64,000 nt of DNA from Terfezia claveryi (GCA_015179025.1 WHUX01000041.1:186001-250000), one strand, 5' to 3'; positions 1 through 11,590 are shown, counted from the stretch's first letter. Notes: generated by a model from the letters alone, not told the origin. A program made the numbers and translations.

Positions 1-47
1 ACAATCTAGTCGCTGTGAAGGCAATTAGCGCTCTGCTCAAATACTAA

Positions 48-1828
48 TTGACGTGCAGTCATATGCCTTCCTTCACGTCTTCGTCAAGCCGTCCCCCAAA
101 CTCCTCGCCTGTCGATGTGGAAATGGCAACACTCCATCCTGCTGCCTCACCGTCGCATGGTCTTTCCTCTCCCAAGCTTCAAGGATTTCACATGCTCAAT
201 GTATCGGATGAGAATATTGGGGTCAAGGATGGAAACCATAGGCCGGTACCCCAGCTCGAATTAGTTGAAATAATGCAGGGCTCGGTGGGTGAGTATAAGG
301 TGTACAGGCGGAGGTGGGCTGGACTTCTCGTGCTAATGGTGATGAATATTGTCACTAGTTGGGGGGTAAGACTCGCACGATGTGTTTATTAATCAGAACA
401 AGGGATTGATTTATGGGACGCAGTGGCTCTCCTTCGCACCTGTCAGTAATTATTCCCAGGAGTACTTTGGATTATCTTCCATGACTCCAATAAACTGGCT
501 CTCTACTGTGGTTTTTTTTGCATATGCTGCGATTTCTCCGTAAGCCTACTCTATTCTTCATCGTTGCCTCAAATTCTGACCTCTCAACCCAGGCTAGTTC
601 CTCGTATTGTCAACAAGCGAGGTATCAGGGCAGCTGTATGGATATCGTCACTACTCACTCTCTTGGGATTCTGGGTCCGATACATTGGTGTCAAAGTTGG
701 AAAAGGTGGGTTCGGTATGGTCATGCTGGGCCAGATTTTAATTGGCTTTGCACAACCATTTGTTTTAAATATCCCGACTTACTATAGTGATTTGTGGTTT
801 ACATCCAATGCAAGAGTGTCTGCCACAGCATTGGCAAGCTTGGCCAGTCCATTTGGTGCTGCCATTGGTCAATTGGTAAACCCAATTTTGGCTACAAAAG
901 CATCTGAGATACCCCAAATGGTTCTTATTACTGCCATAGTTGTATGGTACCTCTTGTCTTATCATGTTTGGTGCATTTTAACAAGAAAACATAGGCAACC
1001 GTTCCTGCTATATTGGCTCTGTTGATACCGGCGAAACCACCAAGCCCACCATGTGTATCTTCTATGGAGAAGAAATTGCCTTTGAAAGAAGCTCTTAAAG
1101 TTGTTGGGAGGTCAAAGAATTTCTGGCTCATATTCTTGATGGCAAGTGTTCTTTCTAAGAAAGATCCGCAACCAGTGGATTCCAGACTAACATCCATCAA
1201 ACAGTTCACAGTCTACCTGGGATACTTCAATGCCTACTCTTCATTAATTAATCAAATTTACGAACCATACGGATATAGCACAGACGAGGCTGGTTACATT
1301 GGGGCCGTTCTCATTGTTGTCGGACTTGTTGCGGCGGCGATACTGTCACCAATAATAGACCGAAGTCATGCATTCCTCATCGCTATCCGTGTCCAGGTGC
1401 CTCTCATAGGATTGGCTTTTATTGCCATAATATTCACACCTACTAGTCCACCCAATCTGGTCGGGCCTATGGTAGTTAGCGCGATCCTGGGTGCCGCGAG
1501 TTTTTCACTTTTGCCTATCAGTTTGGAATATTGTGTTGAACAGACACATCCTGTGAGTCCCGAGGTTACAAGCACGATTTTGTGGATGGGTGGACAATTC
1601 TTGGGAGGAATTTTCCTGATCATTATGGATGCAATGAGGGATAAAGAGCCTGGAGGCAGTGCGGGCAGACCTGAGAGGAACATGTGGGCTGCGTTGGTAT
1701 TTGAGGGAGTGGGTGCGGCATTAGTCATTCCGGCAGCATTCTTTGTGAAGAAAAGAAAGGCTGGAAGAGGAAGGGTGGAAGCGGATCAGGAAGCTGCGAG
1801 AGCAGCTGCTGCTAGGAGAGCAGAATGA
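48..1828 (+). CDS. MFS transporter, FLVCR/DIRC2-like
   Basis: Predicted polytopic plasma- or organelle-membrane transporter of the major facilitator superfamily. Proposed exons are 48-365, 424-539, 593-941, 995-1141 and 1205-1828, giving 517 aa in one frame. The soluble N-terminus (about 90 aa) is followed by the first helix around RRRWAGLLVLMVMNIVTSWG. The segments NWLSTVVFFAYAAISP, GQILIGFAQPF and YSDLWF resemble the FLVCR/DIRC2 branch, whose animal members move haem or choline; the substrate here cannot be told. The C-terminal half has further helices and a basic, alanine-rich cytosolic tail. The fourth intron (1142-1204, 63 nt) begins with GCAAGT, so it is a GC-AG intron, and since it is a multiple of three and open it could be missed by gene finders. 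A second ATG at 63 is an alternative start. Family assignment is from recognised motifs, not a search. Confidence 0.8.
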
Positions 1829-2834
1829 AAAAATATGGCAATCATTACCTGGCTTATAAAATAAGGAACATGGGGTGGCGTCCTAAATATTTGGGAATAT
1901 TCTATGCTTTAGCCTCGGTGTTTGCCTTCAGAAGTTAATGTTTATTCAATATCCAACTGATATTTCGTCGCTGAGGATGCAACCCGAGGTTGTTTAGGTC
2001 ATTGCACTTCAGTGGGGGCGATTCTCGGGATTTGTTCCCCGTAAAACCATCCTAAATTGGCGTGACTCAACTCACCCAGGGTTACACTGGAGGTCAGGAA
2101 GATGTAGTATGTACAGCTGGAACTCGACTCGTCCTGCCCGAGCTTATTATGTGCGTAAGTATTCTCATACTGGGGCCGAAACATTCTGTAACTTTATATA
2201 GGAACATGATGATCCCGCACCGCATGTAGCAGCCAATACCCTTTTCCACGTGACCCCGGAACCTTCTGTAGAATCACGGGGTACAGTAGTCAGAGGTGGC
2301 GGTTTGCTAGTACTGTACTTAGCGGTCGGTTCCGAATTCTGTCTGGCTTCCGGCGGGCTTGTCGTAACGCAATCAACCCCGGGCTTCTCCTCCACATTTC
2401 CCCCGGGACCACAGGGCCCAGCTTCGGCTGACCCTTCACTTCAAGTTGCTCTCTATACTTCAAGCACATATTGCTGCAAACCAGACTTTTGCCGTCGACA
2501 GTATTCCGACGTATTTAATAGCAACTAACAATATCCACCTCGGTCTGGAAGCGAAGGAGTGAGTTTCTGATTTACCAGCCTGTGATCTTTTACATTTCTT
2601 CGCCCACTCGGTAGCCTCTCTCGTATTTGCACAATCCGTTTTCTCTTGATGCTGTTCGCTAACTTTGATTCCCGAGGTAGGTAGGTTGGGAAGAGCTTTT
2701 AGTTTCTGGCGCATCGCCGAAGGGTAACAATAATAAGGGACTTGCCCCCAACCAAAATCCATACAACCCATTGTTTCCTTCAGCATCACGAACAGCAGTG
2801 ATAGCTCTATCTACAAACACACAGCCGGCCCAGC
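1829..2834. other. Intergenic spacer between MFS gene and KGD1
   Basis: No coding segment that I can support. The last few hundred bases before 2835 must hold the 3' flank of the transporter and the KGD1 promoter and 5' UTR. I see no repeat or RNA gene in it. Confidence 0.6.
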
Positions 2835-5800
2835 ATGCTTGGGTCCTCACTTCGGACGTCGGCCTGCCTCGGCGCTAATCTTTCGAAATCTTTGCTCACC
2901 AAACAACTGCCATCGAAACGTACCTTGTCCACCGCCGGATTTTCCTCAAAATGTTTGGCAAGCAATCGGAGGCCTATGGCCAACATTGCTGGATACCGAG
3001 GTGTCAGGGGCTATGCGGTTCCTGCAACCAAGGGCGATAACGGTGTGGTATGTATACTGTCTCAAGCTTCTGCCCATGCACTCCTTTGGGGGCATGGATC
3101 CAGGGTTTCGGGAACTATCTCAAGTTATAAGTGAGTGTTGCTGATTTACGGTACCTGGATTGAACAGGACCCCAACGACTCGTTCCTGCAAGGGAACGCT
3201 GCAAACTATATCGATGAGATGTACATGGCATGGAGGGCGGACCCTAGTAGTGTACATATCTCATGGCAAGTCTATTTCCGAAACATGGAAGGGGGGGAAA
3301 TGCCACCCTCACAGGCTTTCCAACCACCGCCAACTCTTGTTCCCACCCCGACCGGTGGTGTTCCTTCCTTTGTACCTGGTGGAAACCTTGGATCGAACGT
3401 CGATGTTACCAATCACTTGAAAGTTCAGCTGCTCGTGAGAGCCTACCAAGTCCGAGGACACCACAAAGCCAAGATCGACCCTCTTGGAATCAAGTCAACT
3501 GCAGATATCAGGTTCGGAAACAGCAACCCGCGGGAGTTGGACCTCGACCATTATAGATTTACTGAGAAGGATTTGGATAAGGAATTCACCCTTGGTCCTG
3601 GTATCCTGCCCGGGTTTGCTGTTGACGGCAGAGAGAGAATGACACTCCGCGAAATTGTGGATGCCTGTGAGAAATGCTACTCTAGAACCTACGGTATCGA
3701 GTACGTGCATATACCGGACCGAGAACAGTGTGATTGGATCAGGGAGCGGGTCGAAGTTCCAACACCTTTCATGTACTCGCTTGATGAGAAGCGACGGATC
3801 TTGGATCGCCTGATCTGGGCTTCTTTGTTCGAGACTTTCTTGAACCAGAAGTATCCGAATGACAAAAGATTTGGTTTGGAGGGCGCCGAGTCTTTGGTTC
3901 CAGGAATGAAGGCTTTGATTGACAGATCAGTTGACTTCGGAGTTGAGAACATCGTTATCGGTATGCCCCACCGTGGTCGTCTCAACGTCCTCTCGAATGT
4001 CGTCAGGAAGCCGAATGAGTCCATTTTCTCGGAGTTTGGTGGTATGTTGGAGCCAAGCGAAGAGGGTTCCGGAGATGTGAAATACCACTTGGGTATGAAT
4101 TTCGAGCGGCCAACCCCGTCCGGAAAACGTGTACAGCTTTCTCTTGTTGCAAATCCATCCCACTTGGAAGCTGAGGACCCTGTTGTCTTGGGTAAGACCC
4201 GCGCTATTCAGCACTTTAACTGCGATGAGAAGAATCACAATACTGCAATGGCTGTCTTGTTGCATGGTGATGCTGCGTTTGCTGGCCAGGGTGTTGTGTA
4301 CGAGACAATGGGATTCCACTCGCTACCAGCCTACTCTACTGGCGGTACCATCCATCTCATTGTGAACAACCAAATTGGTTTCACAACTGATCCCCGTTTC
4401 GCTCGTTCTACTCCTTACTGCTCCGATATTGCCAAATCTATTGATGCCCCAATCTTCCACGTCAATGCTGATGATGTTGAGGGTCTGAACTTCATCTGTC
4501 AATTGGCGGCAGAATGGCGTGCGACCTTTAAGAAGGATGTTGTTATCGATATTGTCTGTTATCGAAAGTACGGTCACAACGAGACCGATCAGCCAAGTTT
4601 CACTCAGCCATACATGTACAAGAAGATTGCGCAACACGATTCGCAGCTGAAGCAGTACGTGAAGCAATTGGTTGATGAAGGAAGCTTCACTACTGAGGAT
4701 ATTGAGGAGCACAAGTTATGGTAAGAAGAACCCGTATCCAAAAGTGCTCGGCTAACCTGTGGGTTCGTATCTAGGGTGTGGGGGCTATTGGAAGAGAGCT
4801 TCTCGAAGTCGAGGGATTATCAGCCTAATGCCCGGGAATGGTTGACCAGTGCCTGGAACGGTAAGTTTATCCCTCGGGTCAACTCGGGACTTGCTAATCA
4901 GAATCAGGGTTCAAATCTCCCAAGGAACTTGCTACTGAGATCCTCCCACATCTTCCTACGAACGTTGACAAGGAGACTCTTTCCCACATCGCCAATGTAA
5001 TTTCTGCTGCGCCTGAAGGATTCCATGTCCACAAGAACTTGCAACGTATTCTCGCAAACAGGAAGAAGACCGTTGAAGAGGGTAAGGGTATCGACTGGGC
5101 TACTGCTGAAGCTCTTGCTTTCGGATCTCTTCTAAAGGAAGGAAAGCATGTCAGACTGTCTGGTCAGGATGTTGAACGTGGTACATTCTCTCAGCGGCAC
5201 GCCGTTTTGCACGACCAGGAGAACGAGGAAACCTACACCCCACTACAGCACATTTCCAAGGATCAGGCACCTTTCGTTGTATCAAACTCCTCTCTGAGTG
5301 AGTTCGGTGTCCTCGGATTTGAATACGGTTATTCTCTTTGCTCGCCAGAGGCACTTGTCATCTGGGAGGCACAATTCGGAGATTTCGCCAACAATGCTCA
5401 ATGTATCATTGATCAATTCATTGCTTCCGGAGAGACCAAGTGGTTGCAGAGGTCTGGTGTTGTCCTCTCTCTTCCTCATGGCTACGATGGACAAGGACCA
5501 GAGCACTCTTCTGGTAGGATAGAACGATTCTTGCAGCTTTGTAATGAGGACCCTCGTATCTTCCCGTCACCCCAAAAGCTTGAGCGACAACACCAAGATT
5601 GCAACATGCAGGTTGCCTACATGACCGAGCCTGCCAACTTGTTCCACGCCTTGAGGAGGCAGATGCACAGGCAGTTCCGAAAGCGTATGTCTTCTTCCTA
5701 TACTAGTATTCTGTCTTCCCTATACTGATCACCGCGCTATAGCACTCATCCTCTTTTTCTCTAAGGCTCTCCTTCGTCATCCTCTCGCTCGCTCCAACCT

Positions 5801-6272
5801 TGAGCACTTCAGCGAAGAGACTCACTTCAAATGGATCATACCAGACCCAGAACACGGCAACACCATCAAATCTCCAGAGGAGTGCACTCGCATGCTCATC
5901 TGCTCTGGTCAGGTCTACGCTGCCCTTCACAAGCACCGTGCTGCCAACAACATTGACAACATTGCCATCACCCGTGTGGAGCAACTTCACCCCTTCCCAT
6001 ATGCTCAGCTCAGGGATACCCTTGACCAGTACCCTAACTTGAAGGAAGTTGTCTGGACCCAAGAGGAGCCTATAAACGCAGGTGGTTGGAGCTTTGCTCA
6101 ACCAAGGATGGATACTATCCTTAGAAATACAAAGCACCATGCAAACAAGAAGGTTAGATATGCGGGACGATCACCAAGTGCCTCTGTGGCGACTGGCATG
6201 AAGGCGACGCATGTCAAGGAGGAGCAGGAATTATTGAACACTGCTTTGGGACTAAAGGAGCTTGGGGATTAG
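2835..6272 (+). CDS. KGD1: 2-oxoglutarate dehydrogenase E1 component, mitochondrial
   Basis: Thiamine-diphosphate E1 of the 2-oxoglutarate dehydrogenase complex; it decarboxylates 2-oxoglutarate in the TCA cycle and passes succinyl to the E2 lipoyl group in the mitochondrial matrix. Exons 2835-3047, 3168-4720, 4775-4860, 4908-5684 and 5743-6272 join in frame to 1052 aa, the usual family length. The N-terminus is a basic, Ser/Leu-rich presequence ([19 protein letters not shown]). Next comes the E1 N-terminal signature [17 protein letters not shown], then the ThDP-binding part with [14 protein letters not shown] and [14 protein letters not shown], then the transketolase pyrimidine-type region with [15 protein letters not shown] and [14 protein letters not shown], and the C-terminal domain with [13 protein letters not shown]. 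All motifs look intact. The start at 2835 is chosen because it opens the presequence directly in phase with exon 2. Confidence 0.97.
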
Positions 6273-7760
6273 AGTATTATCTTCATTTGTTGGGAGAAAT
6301 TGCATTGCGAGTACGAAACAAATGGAGAAAATTGGTTTTTTATTTGACTTGAAAAAATAAATGGTAGCCTCTGAGTCGTAAATCATTAGCTAGAAATTTA
6401 TTAATGGCGAAGTTTTACAGATAGAAATATTCTCTGCTCATTTTTTCCCATATATATCATTGCGTGTTTTGCTGTTATGGTCTCTATACTCTATCTCTTT
6501 CTTGTGCATATAACCCGTTTCTTTTTGGTGACTTACAAATATATTTACGTTAGTGATGTTCTCGTACCCAGATTTATATACCCTCTATCGTTCCTAATCC
6601 GACTGCTTTATTGCATGGGCTGGGAGTGTATCAAGGGTAACTTCACTGCTGGAGAAGGTTGTCTGCTGCAAGAAAAGAGGCGCTATGGATATAAAGGATG
6701 TAATTATAAAGGTATTGCTATAACACCATGTAGGACGAAAGTTCACGATTACGCTCAACGGCGCTTGGTTGAGCAATCAAGACAGGTGCTCGATCTCGTT
6801 AAATCACCAAGATGACTTTCGAGCTCGGCCTAAGTCATCAGTGAATCACATACGTATGTAATACCTACAGTTATATATATCTTCCGTCTTGGGACATTCG
6901 ATTCGACTCACAAGAACAAACTTGACACTACGTAGCCACGGATACATGTACACTAATAATTTACTCTGGCTTCATGGCCACATTAACTGCAGGGAAGATT
7001 ACCCTGAACTAACCCGTGTTTGTTTGGGGCCTTTTTATATCCATACATTCTGATTTCTCAATAGAGAGGTTTTGGACCCCTGCACGCTAGATATCTTACA
7101 ATCCATGTACCTCGCACACATATTAATTAGCGGGGAGTTCTATAGGTGCTTAAAAAGTTTGCATAGTAGTTGTTTACTAATAACAGAGAGGCTAGTATAC
7201 AAGTGACAACGCCAAGTAACAGGCAAGGTTCGTGACCTCGCGACATGCAGCGCACTACATTGATGCACTGGACTTATGACATCAGCAGAAAAAATCTGCG
7301 TCACCAAATTCTTGCTGCCCATTTGTCCCAACGCGCGCCCTCAGAATATATAGACCACACAGGTGCGCCCGAATCAGCAAACAAAAACCGGCAGTCTTGC
7401 GCAGTGCATCTTCCTGTGCGTCTTATGCTTTCTATCGCCAAGTACCTTGCGTTCTACTGTTACCTGGTAGATACTCCAGTATAACTTCTAGTCTTCGCAC
7501 GTTCATTATAAGATCACCAACAATACGCAGAATGTCCAGCAGAGCCACCTAGCAGATGTCAAAACCCCATCCATAAACTTCAAACTGATAGCATGATCAC
7601 TTGTATAATACTAAATTCTATTTTGCCAACACAACCTTATATACACGTGCCTGTAAATACAACTATTCAGAATGGATAACGATCGCAAAATTCCTTTTGG
7701 GTCATCCGCTCTCCTTTACTCTGTAGAAAATTTGTTAACCGATGATTAAGCTCTGGTATC
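6273..7760. other. Intergenic spacer, mostly featureless
   Basis: Downstream flank of KGD1 and of the Tse2-like gene that converges on it. Short open frames here show no recognisable domain. The only structure I can name is a repeat arm at 7061-7120, listed separately. Confidence 0.55.
7061..7120 (-). repeat. Single arm of the AGAGAGGTTTTGCACCC repeat family
   Basis: The start ATAGAGAGGTTTTGGACCCC, followed by GCACGCTAGATATCTTACAA, closely matches the reverse complement of the right end of the inverted-repeat element at 34507-35114. No opposite arm is seen nearby, so this is a solo end or a decayed copy. Confidence 0.6.
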
Positions 7761-8290
7761 TTATATTAGCAAATTCTTAGATATTAGGGTGCGGGGCATT
7801 TTTTTACCCTTCAGCTCCACCGGCTCCGTCGTCTGTAATGAATAGTGGTCACTATATTCGTGCAACAGAATCAATTGTTCCGGTAATTTGGTTGCTATTC
7901 TCCGTCAAAAACGTCAATGACCTACACATTAGCAAAAGCATCGACACTGGCTAGCTATGACAAACCTTCTGGCAAACGGTATACGGTCGTATTCTTCCCC
8001 TGGGAATTACGGATAATCTCCTGCAACGTTGGTCCATTGGGCCGCATACTCGCCCCGTTTGGTCCTTCCGAATTAGGACCCGGTTTCGGATGAACCAGGC
8101 CGTCTGGGCCAAGGTGGAGGTCATACGAAGTGCGGCCACTTGCGTTCTGAGAATCGAAATCTCGAACTACAATTTGTGGCCTTGCACTGATACGGAACAA
8201 GTCGACGGGAACAATCGTATACCGGCCTAAAAGAGGGCCACGCACAATGCTGGAGTAGGTTCCTTGCTTTATATTTCTGGATAGTTCCAT
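7761..8290 (-). CDS. Tse2-type ADP-ribosyltransferase domain protein, chimeric 5' end
   Basis: Two exons on the minus strand, 8290-7966 and 7894-7761, joined over a 71-nt GT-AG intron (7895-7965), give an open frame of about 152 aa. The body carries motifs I associate with the fungal Tse2 ADP-ribosyltransferase toxin-like domain: a VDLFRI block near the N-terminus, DGLVHPKP, GPNGASMRPN, VYRLPE, and after the intron LLHEYSDHYSLQ. Pairing of the last two blocks across the intron is what supports the splice. The first nine or so codons, from an ATG at 8290, lie in DNA that in another frame encodes the start of a copia reverse transcriptase, so the native N-terminus was replaced or lost at a breakpoint near 8262. 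Whether it is expressed or active cannot be seen. Bacterial Tse2 is a type VI effector; the role of fungal homologues is largely unknown. A decayed gene fragment is the alternative. Confidence 0.68.
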
Positions 8291-8599
8291 TGGCTTTTCT
8301 TTTAATTGCATAGACCCATTTTGTATCAACAATTTTAACACCTTTGGGGATTTCTTCTTTGTTAATTATGGTGTACACCCCATATCGCTGTAATTGTTCT
8401 CTTTCTCGGGATCTGGCTTTTGCCCATTCTGCCGCCTCAGGTGATCGTCTAGTTTGCACATCTGTTGGATGATCAGGGTTGTTTCCAGATATTGATGCTA
8501 TATTGATAGTAGTTGATATCTTTCTAGTAGGTTTTCGCTCTCTTTTAGACTTGCGTTCTCCTACTTCTTCAATCCAGTCTAATGCTCTTTTTCTAGGTC

Positions 8600-8757
8600 T
8601 TCTTATAGCTGGTTCTGCTGGCTTGCTTATAGCTGGTTCCGCTGGCCCGCTTATGGCTGGTTCCGCTGGCCCGCTTATAGCTGGTTCCGCTGGCCCGCTT
8701 ATGGCTGGTTCCGCTGGTTTGCTTATAGCTGGTTCCGCTGGCTCGCTTATGGCTGGG
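8600..8757 (-). repeat. 24-bp in-frame minisatellite in copia integrase-RT linker
   Basis: Six to seven copies of a 24-bp unit (GCTTATAGCTGGTTCCGCTG plus four bases on the plus strand) encode an 8-residue repeat of the type SHKRASGT/SYKQASGT on the minus strand. Copies differ by single substitutions, mainly TATA/TATG and the last three bases. Confidence 0.92.
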
Positions 8758-9651
8758 TTTTTTTGTTATTCCTATTTTTCCAGATTTTTCCATAACATAG
8801 TATGTCCCAAAAGTAGAAGTGTATCCAATAATTCGAGCTTCAAATCCTCTTGGAGCTAGCTTGTCTGAAGCTTTGATATTGTAGTTAAAACAAACTGCTG
8901 GTTCTCCAAATATCCTAAGATTAGTCCGTTCCTGGACAACATCTCTTTTTAGGAGCAGTTCTATAGGAGCCTTCCCTTTTAATGCTTTATGGGGAATCCG
9001 GTTTTTAGTATAAGTTGCCCATTGGGAAGCTTTGTCCCATAGGCCTTTTGGTAACGCTGCTGCTATTAAAGCAGTTCGGGTCATGGTCATTATTGTTCTA
9101 TTAGCTCTTTCTGCTATAGCGTTTGTTTCACTGTGTTTTGGTACAGTTTCTTTCTGAATAATTCCTTGTTGTCTGAGCTGTAGATCTAGCTCACGGTTAT
9201 GAAATTCGCCTCCCCAATCAGCTTGGATTTCAGCTATTGTAAACTGATTATTAGTGGCCTTTTGGAGAACATGTAGAATGTCTAATAGAGCTTCTCCTGC
9301 TTCACTTTTCTTCCTTAATGGTTTGGTCATTAAATAGCGAGAGAAATCGTCAGTACCTAGCTGTGAGTAGGTACTTTAGCTGGCTACTTGGGGTACTGGG
9401 ATTGATTGGTCCTATAAGGTCCGTGTGTATACGTTCCAAAGGTCTAGTTGTGCGAATTCCTTGGTTGGCGCGAGAGGGTGGTTTTGTTATTTTGCTGAGC
9501 TGGCATGCTTTACAGGTCTTTAATTGAGGAGATCCTGGTATTTGACAATACTCTGGTAATGTTCTTAGAGTCTCAAATGCAATATGTCCATATTTTTCAT
9601 GCAATTGTTGAACTCGAGCTTGTGCCTTCGCCTGAGGTTGATCTTCCGGCC

Positions 9652-9735
9652 TTTTCTGGGCTTCCGGCCTTGCCTGGGCTTGAGCTTCCGGTCTCGCCTG
9701 GGCTTGAGCTTCCGGCCTTGCCTGGGCTTGATTCG
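9652..9735 (-). repeat. 24-bp minisatellite encoding a (RPEAQAQA) repeat
   Basis: About three copies of a 24-bp unit containing GAGCTTCCGGCCTTGCCTGG. On the minus strand they encode an RPEAQAQA-type octapeptide just upstream of the GAG-pre-integrase finger. Confidence 0.88.
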
Positions 9736-9880
9736 CCCTATGATGGAAGCCATGTCCGCCGATTTCAGCTTCGAATGGTGCAAGTGTAGTCGTGACTTCT
9801 GTTTTGATAAATGTGTGTCGCTGTTGGACTATCACGTTTATTTCCATTAAGCTAATTTCAATCACGAAGCGCCTTGGCAT

Positions 9881-10324
9881 CTTGGCCTGGCCAGAGTCTT
9901 AATTGTAATTTAAGAACTGTTAATTGGTCCCTTAACAAGATAATTGAAATTAAATTAGCACAACACAATATAAAACATTACAACATCACCCCTGAACGTA
10001 TTCCCCAATAATATAACCTTAGGGCACTGAAGTTCGAGACCTAGTATTACAATATGAGCCTATTAGGATTGCCATCATGATGCATAGTAGGCATTATAGT
10101 GCAAGCCTATTAGTATTTACATTACGGTGCAAACCTGTAAGTGTTTATGTCTATAACTATCAGAATACCTTTACTAGCATAGAGTAGTATATACTACAGG
10201 GCGAGTTTTTTTGTTGAAAACTTAGCCAGATCTGCAAAAAAAGGGATCAAAAACTCACCATTTAAGCCTATTTTGACTAGCTTTTGCCCTAAATAGGTTA
10301 CCTTCATAGACCAAACCGCTTCCA
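9881..10324. other. AT-rich spacer upstream of copia fragment
   Basis: No coding potential, LTR or tRNA seen. It holds short AT-rich stretches and a loosely repeated phrase (gcctattag/gtgcaa) around 10045-10135. It may be the decayed gag/LTR part of the copia element, but I cannot show this. Confidence 0.4.
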
Positions 10325-11590
10325 CATTAAAAACTCAGGCGGTGCTTGCTACTAAACATGTAGATGACGTCAGGCGAGAAATTCTCACCTTGTTCAACGT
10401 GAGCCAATCGTCGGAATGGAATGTTGTCCTCGTAGCAAATGCTACAGCAGCAATCAAAGCGGTTGCAGATGCATTTAATGGAGCAGCAAGAATGGAGAAA
10501 ATAGAATGGGAGAGGATTTATTTATCGATACCATAGAGATGCGCATACAAGTTTAGTTAGTTAGCTAGGGAAGGGAATTTTTTGAAAAAGATGAAGATGT
10601 TGAGTCGTGGTTAAACACGGGGCCTGTAAAGAAGAGGAAGGAGGAAAAGGCTTGGGATTTATCTTGCCTTGGACGATTAACGACACCAAAGTTGACACCA
10701 CCAGCATTATTCGCCTACCCAGCACAATCAAACCTTACAGGACGCCGACTGCCTTAGTCTCGATCCGACTGCCTCTACAATGGGCCCGGAATACCCATGG
10801 CTACTTCACATTACTTGATGCCGCAGCCCTCCTCATGACAAAGTCTTCTCGATCTTCGAAATCCAGCTACCTCCCCGGACTACATCACATGCTCCTTCTA
10901 TAAAATTTTTGGCATGCCCGACCTGAGCGTGGTCCGGCAGCTGATATTCTCCAAAAACGAGAATATTTTGGAGGGGCCACAGTTAATACACTCTTAACCA
11001 GCACTGATCACCATTCACTTAAACTAGGTCATCCAGATGGAAGTCTAGAAGACGGGACGGTGCCCTTTCATAGTATATTAATGCTTGGAGTGGCTATTAG
11101 GCGATATAGGGAACTTTTTGGCGGGTTTGAGAAAATACTTCTGCGTTGGCGTGGGGCTTACACCAATTTCTCTCCTCGCTAAGCCATTCAAATGGAGCAG
11201 AGGTTGTGGAGTTCTATTCCACTCCAGAATTCCTCGACGCCACACGGCAGGGCCCAATACTGAGTTTCAACCTCAAAGACCCCCATGGAGGCTACATTGG
11301 CTTCCTCGAAATGGGGAAACGTGCAGCAGCAAAATATATACATATCCGAGTCGGTGGAAACTGCAATCCAGGAGGGGTACAATGGCATTGTGGATTCAAG
11401 GAAAGTGAATTTAAATGGATGTTTATCATGGGGGAAAATGCTTGCGGGGATAATGTAGACTTTGTAAGTGGGAGTGGTAAGGGTGAGTTTAGGGGCGATG
11501 AGTACTTGGGACAAATATGAGGGTATTTTGAGAGTTTGTGTGGAGGTGGTGGGTAATGGGGGGTTAGTCTGGCTCATTGGGGATTGAACT
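10325..11590 (+). pseudogene. Decayed class V aminotransferase, molybdenum cofactor sulfurase-like
   Basis: Peptide blocks scattered over all three plus frames line up, in order, with the aminotransferase half of molybdenum cofactor sulfurase. They are VRREILTLFNVS...VLVANATAAIKAVADAF (10370-10475), FIYRYHRDAHTSL (about 10515-10553), FEKDEDVESWLNTGPVKKRK (about 10580-10640), a TGRRLP block near 10740, YFTLLDAAAL, TCSFYKIFGMPDLSVVR (about 10888-10936), DGTVPFHSILMLGVAI (about 11050-11100), GPILSFNLKDPHGGYIGFLE and HIRVGGNCNPGGVQWHCG (about 11250-11395), and VSLGAMSTWDKYEGIL (about 11482-11533). Several frameshifts and stops separate them. The N-terminal part is missing and no MOSC domain follows. 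Some breaks may be small introns, but at least the stops inside conserved blocks make a working gene unlikely. Confidence 0.82.

Larger units (their letters stand above)
8263..9880 (-). mobile_element. Ty1/copia retrotransposon fragment (GAG-pre-integrase, integrase, start of RT)
   Basis: Read on the minus strand, the order is that of copia pol. First comes the GAG-pre-integrase zinc finger (HEKYGHIAFETL with CKACQLSK) at about 9600-9530. The integrase core follows, with a first Asp in HTDLIGPI, a second in IQADWGGEF and the catalytic-Glu region NAIAERANRTI. Last is the first part of the RVT_2 reverse transcriptase (GVKIVDTKWVYAIKRKANG, YKAR). A frameshift separates integrase pieces near 9330-9350, where the reading frame of TDDFSRYL is lost for about ten codons. 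The element stops abruptly after YKAR near 8263; most of RT, RNase H, gag and both LTRs are missing. It is a dead fragment. Confidence 0.88.

Noticed and set aside
6477..6815. 112-codon open frame after KGD1
   Set aside because: No domain, hydrophobic-rich by AT composition, no conserved start context.
8600..8757. CRISPR-like regular repeats
   Set aside because: Units are adjacent with no spacers and encode protein; the genome is eukaryotic.
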